Part shown: positions 34,534-40,925 of the stretch, piece after piece
Position numbering within the stretch: position 1 is the stretch's first letter
Layout of the letters: every line of letters starts with the position of its first letter
Source of the DNA: Nemertoderma westbladi
Taxonomy: Eukaryota; Xenacoelomorpha; Nemertodermatida; Nemertodermatidae
Length of the DNA stretch: 40,925 nucleotides
Assembly: GCA_032718475.1 (NCBI GenBank)
Contig: JAUCBJ010004983.1
Location: 1-40,925 of the forward strand
Direction of reading: 5' to 3'
Notes under the pieces: model-generated
Seen by the model: the letters and a program-made list of their open reading frames with translations, nothing else
Told to the model about the DNA's origin: nothing
The model's database searches: none
Made by a program: the position numbers and the translations under genes

Positions 34534-35793
34534 CAGAATCTGAAGTGGCAAGATCTTACAAAGTATCTATTAACTAACCGCCTAATCTCTAAGCAGCAGC
34601 ACGGATTCTTAAAACGTAAATCAACTGCGACTCATTTAATTGAGTGCACTAATGATTGGTTTCGGATTCTGGACAAACGGAAAGATGTTGATGTTGTTTA
34701 CATTGACTTCGAGAAGGCCTTCGACAAGGTCGTCCACGCCAAACTATTGCTAAAACTTGCTGCTTACGGAATTTCCGGTAATTTGTTAGCTTGGTTTCAT
34801 TCTTTTTTATCAAATCGTAAATTTCGTGTGCTTGTTGGTAGAAATTATTCAGATTTTGTTGACGTCATATCGGGTACCCCTCAAGGTAGTGTGGTAGGCC
34901 CTGTTTTATTTATTATATTTATTAATGACCTACCTAATAATTTGCATGCTGTTAGTACTAAACTATTTGCTGATGATCTAAAAATTTACGCTTACCATAG
35001 TAAACATGTTGACATTCAGTGCGCTTTGGATACATTGTCGATTTGGTGTAATACTTGGCAATTGAGTGTAGGCACTTATTCTAAATGTCATGTTTTGCAT
35101 ATTGGGAATCGTAAACTGGATCAAAGGGATTATGTTCTCAATGGTATTTGTCTCAAAGTTAAAACTAGTTGTAAAGATCTAGGTATTACCATGTGCAACG
35201 ATTTACAATTTAGTAAATACTGTAAGGAGCAGGTTCTTAAGGCGTACAAGGTCATAAATATTATATTTCGGTGTTTTTATTCTTCCAATATGAAATCATT
35301 GTTAACTGCTTATAGATCCTACGTGCGACCATTATTAGAATTTAGTACAGTTGTCTGGTCACCCCATCAGCTTTTCAATATTAAACTAGTTGAACGTGCG
35401 CAACGTTGTTTTACCCGCAGGCTTTTTAAGAGGTGCAATATCTCATACCTAGATGATAGCTACATAAATAGGCTGGCATTTCTTAATTAGCAACCTCTCC
35501 AAGCTAGGCGTATTATTTTTGATTTGCGTTTGGTGTATAACATGTGTCATGGTAAAGTAGATATTCAGTTTAGCGATTTTTTCGAGTATGTCTAACGCCC
35601 GGGTCTTCGTGGTCATAATTACAAGTTATACATACAGTCTAGCCGCTTAGTAATCTCAAATAACCGTTTTTCCCAACTTACAGTAAATACTTGGAACAGT
35701 TTACCTCATGATGTTGTTAATGCGCCGAATGTTATCACTTTCAATCGTCTGCTTAAGAATGTAGATTTAAGTCATTTGTATAGTTTTAATTAA
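34534..35793 (+). pseudogene. 5'-truncated LINE reverse transcriptase with two nonsense codons
   Basis: The frame is open from 34459, with homology starting near 34540 (palm region: LISKQQHGF). Motifs are YIDFEKAFDKV (34699), GTPQGSVVGPVLF (34873) and catalytic FADD (34966-34977). TAG at 35488-35490 and TAA at 35593-35595 interrupt the same frame, after which LINE C-terminal features continue (RGHNYKL, then NTWNSLP and a final TAA at 35791-35793). The endonuclease domain and the start of the reverse transcriptase are missing. It belongs to the CR1/Jockey-type group but is clearly a different family from the LINE at 4730, with SGTPQGS- and INDLP-type motifs. It is a dead copy. The region 35794-36185 after it is its 3' part or unique AT-rich sequence without other features. 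Confidence 0.9.
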
Positions 35794-36189
35794 TTATGAT
35801 TTATCTATATGCCTATTTGCAACCTCTTAACCTAATTTATATACCTGCACGATTTTGATGTTTTTATTTGTTGTGAATGTTTGTAAAATTGGTTTTTAGA
35901 TATAATTAGTATTTTTAATTTTATCTTTAATTTTAGTTGGGCCCCTATTAGTGCTTTTACGCCTTGGCGGTCTTCTCCCTCCTAAATCCTAACATACATG
36001 ATCATTCCGGTTTCACATTATTTATTCATATTACATTATGTCCTATGAGTATTAATTTACCATACAATTATGTATGCAATTTTATTTCGAGTGCATATGT
36101 TAAATGGAGAACAAATAAAATACTACAATACAAAGAATGTTAACAAATCTTATCAAGATCTTTTCAGATTTCGCATGTTGCAAGACTAG

Positions 36190-36390
36190 GATTTTAGTAC
36201 CGGTACCGGCACCGGTACTGCTGTAGGCCTACTGTGTAGCATAAAATTTAAATACGGTATTGGTAGGCCTAACGGCTGTGGAGAAACCGGTAGCATGGAA
36301 CCTAACATTCGATTTTTGGAGGACATAAAAAATAAAAAAAAGGACAAAAAAGGGATTTAAACGGACAATAAAAATTATTGCGTTTTAATA
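36190..36390 (+). repeat. Dispersed repeat, second copy
   Basis: TTTTAGTACCGGTACCGGCA leads into TAGGCCTACTG, AATACGGTATTGGTAGGCC, GGAGAAACCGGTAGC, GGAGGACATAAAAAATAA and GGACAATAAAAATTATTGCG. It matches 3296-3378 (inverted) and 3471-3590 (direct). The motif GGACA followed by an A-run also characterises the ends of the long inverted arms, so a distant relationship is possible. Sequence 36391-36559 shows no feature beyond AT-rich DNA and an A-run at about 36556. Confidence 0.7.
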
Positions 36391-36559
36391 GTACAAGTAG
36401 AAGGGATTACATAGTAGTAGTAGTTTATTGACATTATTCATGACAATTTAGTTGCAAAGCAAAAAATGTAAAAGTATGTATATACAAATTAATGTCCATT
36501 TAACAATTAACAAATTAATGATACTTTAAAAAATATAATAAAGAACACAAGCACAAAAA

Positions 36560-38583
36560 AAAACATCTTCCAGCTGTCGCTGGAATGACATCCTGGCCGA
36601 GTTTCCTTCGATTACTCAACCAGATTTCTCTTCGAAGATAGTTGCCCATGGTGTAATCCACCATATACCTACCCATGGGCCGCCTGTCCGGTCGAAACCA
36701 CGCAGACTCTCCTGAAAAGTTGGCAATTGCCAAGAGAGTCATTCTTGGGCAAGTTGCCGATGGCAGCATGCGGCGGTCCAAGAGCGCCTGGAGCAGCCCA
36801 CTCCACATGGTGCCGAAGCCAGATGGTTCTTGGCGCCCATGCGGTGATTACCACAAATTGAACTCAATCACAGAGGATGACTCATACCCACTGCCCAACA
36901 TCCAGGACTTTGCACACACATTCGCAGGTTGCAATCTCTTTACTAAGATTGACCTCAAACGCGCCTACAATCAGATCCCTGTCCATGAAGACGACATAGC
37001 AAAGACAGCAATAACGACTCCGTTCGGCCTGTTCGAGTCTACCAGAGTCAGGTTTGGACTGTCCAATGCGTCTCAGGCACAGCAGAGACTGGTGGATGAG
37101 GTATGCGAACCAGTGCCAGCCTCCAAGCCCTACCAGGACGACATTCTTATCGGTAGTTGTGGGATGGTTGACCATGAGAAGGATGTCAGGATGCTATGTG
37201 GGCGTCTTGCAGCAAATGGGCTGGTGATCAACCTCGAAAAGTGTGTCTTCGGTGTTCCTAGTCTCACAATCCTGGGACACTCCATCTCTGCTGATGGCAT
37301 CCGCCTACCATCTGACAGAATCGATGCAATCCAGCAGTACCCAGAACCGGCAACAGTCAGGGACCTTCAGGAGTTCTTGGGTGTCATAAACTTCTATAGA
37401 CGCTTCCTCTCCCATGCCACCCACGTCCTCCAACCTCTCTACAAGGTTGTGGCAGGTAAACCAACACGACTGGAGTGGAACTGGCCCCAGTTTCATGCAT
37501 TTCAGGAGGTCAAGATGCTGCTGATCAATGCCGCGACTCTTGCCTTTCCCCGAGAGGGAGCCCTTACTGCTATCTCTACAGATGCATCTGACCGTGCAGT
37601 CGGCGCTGTCCTTGAACAATTCCAGGACGGAATGTGGGTTCCTCTCTCCTTCTTTTCAGCGAAAATGAAGTTGGCTGAAACTAAATACAGCACCTTCGAT
37701 CGCGAGCTACTGGCAGTCTATCTGGCCATCAGGAACTTTGTCTGGTACGTCGAGGGGCGAAAGTTCACTGTTTTCACCGACCACAAACCATTGGTCGGCG
37801 CCATCGCATCATCGGCAGATAGGACACCACGCCAGATCCGCCATTTATGTTACATCTCCGAGTTTACTACTGCCCTGGTACACCTTCCAGGGAGAGACAA
37901 TGCAGTCGCTGACGCAATGTCGAGGTCAGCCTCCGATGCTGCATCCACACCTTTTACGAACGATCCCTCGACTTAGCACCCATCCTGCCAGTCACTATCG
38001 ATTTTGCCGACATGGCAAAAGCTCAGAAGACTGATCCAGACCTAACCCGACTCCTTCAGGCTGGAGACTTGGCCACCAGTCTCGTCTTGTAACAGATACG
38101 AAGTGCCGACAATGGTGTCAGCCTCTGGTGCGACATCAGACGGACCAGTCAACCGCGGCCATTCGTTCCAGCATCCTGGCGTCGACGAATCTTCCAGGCA
38201 TTGCACGCACCACTGCCTCCTGGAGCCCGGGCATCCACCCAGATGGTGGCCTCCAAATACGTCTGGCCTTCCATGAGAAAGAACTGTATTCAGTGGGCAC
38301 AGACGTGCCACGCATGCCAGTGTGCCAAAATCTCCAAACACACCAGGGCTCCACTCCAACACCTTGACGCACCCCTGGAGCGCTTTGCGCACATCCATGT
38401 CGACATAGTTGGCTCTCTCCCTGTGTCTCGTGGTTTTGACCACCTGTTCACCATCATCGACCGTTTTACCAGATGGTTTGAGGTGATTCCAATGGCTGGA
38501 CCGCCGACCTCAGATGACTGTGCCAGAGCGTTGTTCAGCGCATGGGTCGCACGGTTTGGAGTCCCCCAGAGGGTCACCGGCAC
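36560..38583 (+). pseudogene. Ty3/Gypsy LTR-retrotransposon pol fragment, frameshifted and truncated
   Basis: The main frame, 36675-37976, encodes most of the reverse transcriptase (SPLHMVPKPDGSWRPCGDY; FTKIDLKRAYNQIP; FGLSNASQAQQR; YQDDILIG with the catalytic Asp pair) and RNase H (STDAS, FDREL, FTDHKPL, ADAMSR: all four acidic residues present). Residues just upstream (HHIPTHGPPV, 36659 onward) are in another frame, so a frameshift lies near 36708. A second frameshift lies near 37965, and a TAA at 38090-38092 interrupts the following frame. The integrase zinc region keeps CHACQC but has PPG where HPG is usual, losing one zinc histidine. The integrase core retains its first Asp (HVDIVG) and then stops matching after about 38583, before the second Asp. 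The gag, protease, integrase C-terminus and LTRs are absent. It is GC-richer than its surroundings and inactive. Confidence 0.92.
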
Positions 38584-39618
38584 AGCTTTTCAACTTGCAG
38601 ACTCTATACACCCAAATCACACAAAATTGACCAAATCACAATTATGCAATACAAAATAATAAAATAAAATAAACAATAAAATTATAAATTACAAACCACA
38701 TTATAGTCTCAGTATAAAGAAAGGCAACAATGTGGTATTAGATAAAAGAACGGGAAAAATTATTATTATACATGGTATACTTCTCAGCTTCTGTGCCCAT
38801 CAACTAAGGTTATATATTTAAGGGTGTCCATGATTTCAAACCGAATGATGTTTGATTTTTTTAAGTACCCCTGTCCTTCTTCAACTTACAATATTTATTT
38901 GCTTAACTGTAATGTGTAATGAAAATGGTGACGGGTCTGTTGATATGCATATGTTTAAGGCTGACAATTATGTAAAACTTTGTTGTTTTCCTATTTCAAA
39001 ACCATGTGGTTCTGTCTCCCAGTGTGTTGTGCTGCCACTACTACATTCTGAAACATAGGTCCTACATTGCGAGGATTACAGGCGAGGAAATCATAAATTG
39101 GCCTACCATAAATAATATGCAAACAATCTAGGCCTATCCAGGCACTGGAATTATTGTGTGGTCAATTATTATATAAAATTGACAATAACCTTAAACGTTA
39201 TGTTGTTATTGAATTTAACTTGGGAAAGGGTGTTGAAGTTGAATGGGCTTTAAGTTCATGGATCATTTCGTACGATAAAAGAAGTCAATCACTATAACAT
39301 ATTGGCCCCGGAATGTCGAATCAATGCGAAAGGAATTTGGTAATGTAGAGATGTCAAGTTGGGCGAAACACCGAGGAACTGTTTTTGCTTTTACAAGTTA
39401 GTTCAATTTTGACATATTTCCTTTATTGTTATCTGAACCGTATATCATATATCTCCTTATGTAGGTCTTTGTCATTATTCTCTCAGCTTCGTTGATTTTT
39501 CAGAGAATTGATCAAAAAAAAGGGTATTATTTAATTTATTAATTTGTGGGTTTGTTTAAAGGCATCTTGATAGATTTATCTAGTTATTATATATTTATTA
39601 TATTGTTTTCCCTGTCAG
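38584..39618. other. AT-rich intergenic or intronic sequence
   Basis: This begins where Ty3/Gypsy homology ends, with A-rich sequence (38650-38690, AATAAAATAAAATAAACAAT-like). An open frame near 38852-39058 lacks an ATG and any family signature. The final 25 bases form a pyrimidine-rich tract leading into the exon at 39619. Nothing else is supported. Confidence 0.5.
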
Positions 39619-39824
39619 AGAATGTTGAGAAGGCTGAAAGACTTGCTGGTGAAGCAGTAACGAGAAACGAAATATACTGTTCCGAAAGTGGTAGTGGTAC
39701 AGCACCACCAACAGACGATGAGCTGGGCGATAGACACAGGGGGTTGAGAAGAAAAAAGGGTATTGATTACAGGCAACTCGATACTGGTAATGCTAGTGAT
39801 GGAGACGATTTGGAAATTGATAAT
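39619..39824 (+). CDS. Putative internal exon of an unidentified gene
   Basis: A strong acceptor (TTGTTTTCCCTGTCAG) precedes 206 nt that stay open in the frame ENVEKAERLAGEAVTRNE and end exactly at a GTAAGT donor. The exon enters in phase 1 and leaves in phase 0. The encoded segment is hydrophilic and likely disordered: a short helix-prone start, a Ser/Gly stretch (SESGSGTAPP), a basic cluster (RGLRRKKG) and an acidic end (DGDDLEIDN). It contains one cysteine. I do not recognise a family. Both neighbours are mobile-element debris, so the exon could belong to a host gene extending right of the window. Confidence 0.55.
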
Positions 39825-40295
39825 GTAAGTAAAATGAGTGAGTAACGTTGATGCTAATTAATACATGTTTATATTTTAGGGGTCAACCATAAATGACGAC
39901 CGAGGTCAGAGGGGGGTGAGGGGGTCTTTGAAATCCGGACATCTTCGGACAGGAGTTGGATTGGGTTGGCTAAATTAGGATGTCCCATTTTCACTTTTCT
40001 TTATTATTAGATTAATATAAATTTATCACTACTGTAATAAACGGGTTTCCTAATTGGTTGAGGGCAGAACTTCTTCATTATTTTTCACAATATTTTGAGT
40101 TTATAGGTAGAATACAGTCCATATGTCTAACACAATTGTTATTTTCGTTCATCTAATAATGTACCGTCATCATAATGTTGCCACTTCCCACACTATACTG
40201 TAATATTCACACATTTTTCGTTCGTATATTTGCTATTTAGGACATCTTAGTGTCCTAAGGGCATCAAGCCTTCCTCCAAATTCAATTCGATACAG

Positions 40296-40358
40296 CGGCC
40301 ACATCCTACCCCATCACCACTCGACGTTGGTTATTTTAGAGATTGCGACAATATTTCT
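40296..40358 (+). CDS. Possible 63-nt internal exon
   Basis: An acceptor preceded by a short pyrimidine tract (TTCCTCC, then GATACAG) opens 21 codons in phase 0 (RPHPTPSPLDVGYFRDCDNI, then S) that end at a GTAAGT donor. Phase 0 entry matches phase 0 exit of the exon at 39619-39824. A competing acceptor (TATTTAG at about 40241) would bring an in-frame TAA after five codons and is less likely. G/C-tract inverted repeats at 39898 and 40515 surround it, so it may lie inside a mobile element and be fortuitous. Confidence 0.35.
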
Positions 40359-40445
40359 GTAAGTCATTATTTTTAAAATGTCACCGAGACTGTCTGATGT
40401 GTGTGTCTGTATACAATAATATTTACTTATTACTTATATATATAT

Positions 40446-40712
40446 ATTGAATTGCCCGTGGGTAAATGTAGACAGTATAAAAATAGATTCAGTTTCGGTT
40501 CTAGTTTCAGTTTGAAAACCCCCTTCCCCCTCTGTCACATTAATAAATTGGTAATAACATCAAACAATTAATACCCACTCCACGCCCCCAGGCAATTTTT
40601 TTGTTATGTATTGTTTTGTTTTGTAATGTATTTTATGTTAATAATACACAACGTTTGATATGCCAAACTACATAAAATATATTCAATCTTATTTTCCCAC
40701 GGGCAAGTCAAT
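40446..40712. mobile_element. Short inverted-repeat element (MITE-like)
   Basis: ATTGAATTGCCCGTGGGTAA at 40446 matches the reverse complement of the segment ending at 40712 (ATTGACTTGCCCGTGGGAAA) over about 22 bp with two mismatches. The 267-bp unit has no ORF. No target duplication is clear amid the flanking TA repeats. Confidence 0.6.
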
Positions 40713-40734
40713 TGTTCATCTATATAAATAACAG

Positions 40735-40797
40735 GTATTCGAGTTGGAGTCAATGACTTCGATGTTAAAGTTACCCGCTCATCTACAAATGTGTTAA
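40735..40797 (+). CDS. Weak candidate terminal exon
   Basis: An acceptor-like sequence (ATATAAATAACAG) is followed by 20 codons in phase 0 (VFELESMTSMLK and onward) and a TAA. The phase is compatible with the exon at 40296-40358. The pyrimidine tract is poor and there is no family match, so it may well be chance. Confidence 0.15.
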   Translation, partial: VFELESMTSMLKLPAHLQMC

Positions 40798-40852
40798 AGT
40801 CAAAGTCAACTTAACCTTAAAGTATAGAACATCGCCGTGACACAAAAGTCGA

Positions 40853-40866
40853 CCCCCCCCCCCCCC
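40853..40866. repeat. Poly-C tract and C-rich end of window
   Basis: Fourteen C's are followed by TCCCCTCTGTCAC. A similar C-rich segment with CTCTGTCAC lies at 40517-40541, and a G-rich counterpart (GGTCAGAGGGGGGTGAGGGG) at about 39904. These three look like related repeat ends in both orientations. The window finishes in further C-runs (40904-40925). Confidence 0.7.
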
Positions 40867-40925
40867 TCCCCTCTGTCACAAAATGTCATGCAAGCTCGAC
40901 GAACCCCCCCGCCCTTCACCCCCCC

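Noticed and set aside
36515-38583. Minus-strand open frames opposite the Ty3/Gypsy fragment
   Set aside because: They mirror the coding strand of pol and have no motifs of their own.
38852-39058. Open frame with a hydrophobic start resembling a signal peptide
   Set aside because: It begins at TTG rather than ATG, with an upstream stop adjacent and no splice acceptor of quality or homology.
40242-40358. Longer exon using the acceptor at about 40241
   Set aside because: In the phase required by the preceding exon it meets a TAA after five codons.

Overview
The window looks like a repeat-dominated piece of an animal nuclear genome, most likely a marine invertebrate. The reasons are intron-containing coding exons with GT/AG borders, a fibrinogen-related domain (FReD) exon, CR1/Jockey-type LINEs, a Ty3/Gypsy pol relic, several MITE-like inverted-repeat elements and frequent TAGGCCTA and ACCGGTACC palindromes. 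An echinoderm or another invertebrate deuterostome would fit, but nothing here proves the lineage. No bacterial-style operon, rRNA, tRNA or CRISPR array was seen.

Layout. (1) Positions 1-1340 hold a poly-G tract, a GC hairpin and, on the minus strand, a 30-nt micro-exon followed by two tandemly duplicated coiled-coil exons, all joinable in phase 0. (2) Positions 1358-1888 are a terminal-inverted-repeat element with repeated CCGTAAGT motifs, beginning about 20 bp from the micro-exon's splice acceptor. (3) Positions 2011-33792 are bounded by long, highly similar inverted arms (2011-3050 and 33007-33792). Each arm has a unique outer part and an inner array of roughly 67-bp repeats, an architecture like foldback/TU elements but about 31.8 kb long. 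Inside it lie a dispersed repeat (3296-3590), a 32-bp minisatellite (4260-4690) directly in front of an uninterrupted endonuclease-reverse transcriptase LINE ORF (4730-7843), an AT-rich stretch, a minus-strand FReD exon with stop codon (8396-9025), and a 34/35-bp minisatellite filling 9133-32993 (about 24 kb, roughly 690 units) with visible higher-order duplications. (4) Positions 33795-34176 are a MITE abutting the right arm. (5) Positions 34459-35793 are a degraded second LINE. (6) Positions 36190-36390 are a dispersed repeat related to 3296-3590. (7) Positions 36560-38583 are a broken Ty3/Gypsy pol fragment. (8) Positions 39619-40925 carry one well-supported and two weaker plus-strand exons among short inverted repeats and C-rich tracts.

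How it fits together. The host-gene pieces on the left are minus strand: coiled-coil exons and, inside the large element, a FReD terminal exon. Coiled coil plus FReD is the usual architecture of secreted fibrinogen-related recognition proteins. However, the FReD exon lies 5' of the coiled-coil exons in transcription order, so they cannot simply be one linear gene. They could be the end of one gene and the start of a paralogue, alternative terminal exons of one long transcript, or a FReD exon captured by the large element. The main candidate for something unusual is the 31.8-kb inverted-repeat unit with its FReD exon and 24-kb minisatellite. On the FReD coding strand, each typical minisatellite unit carries an AATAAA hexamer and a GTGAGT donor-like motif.
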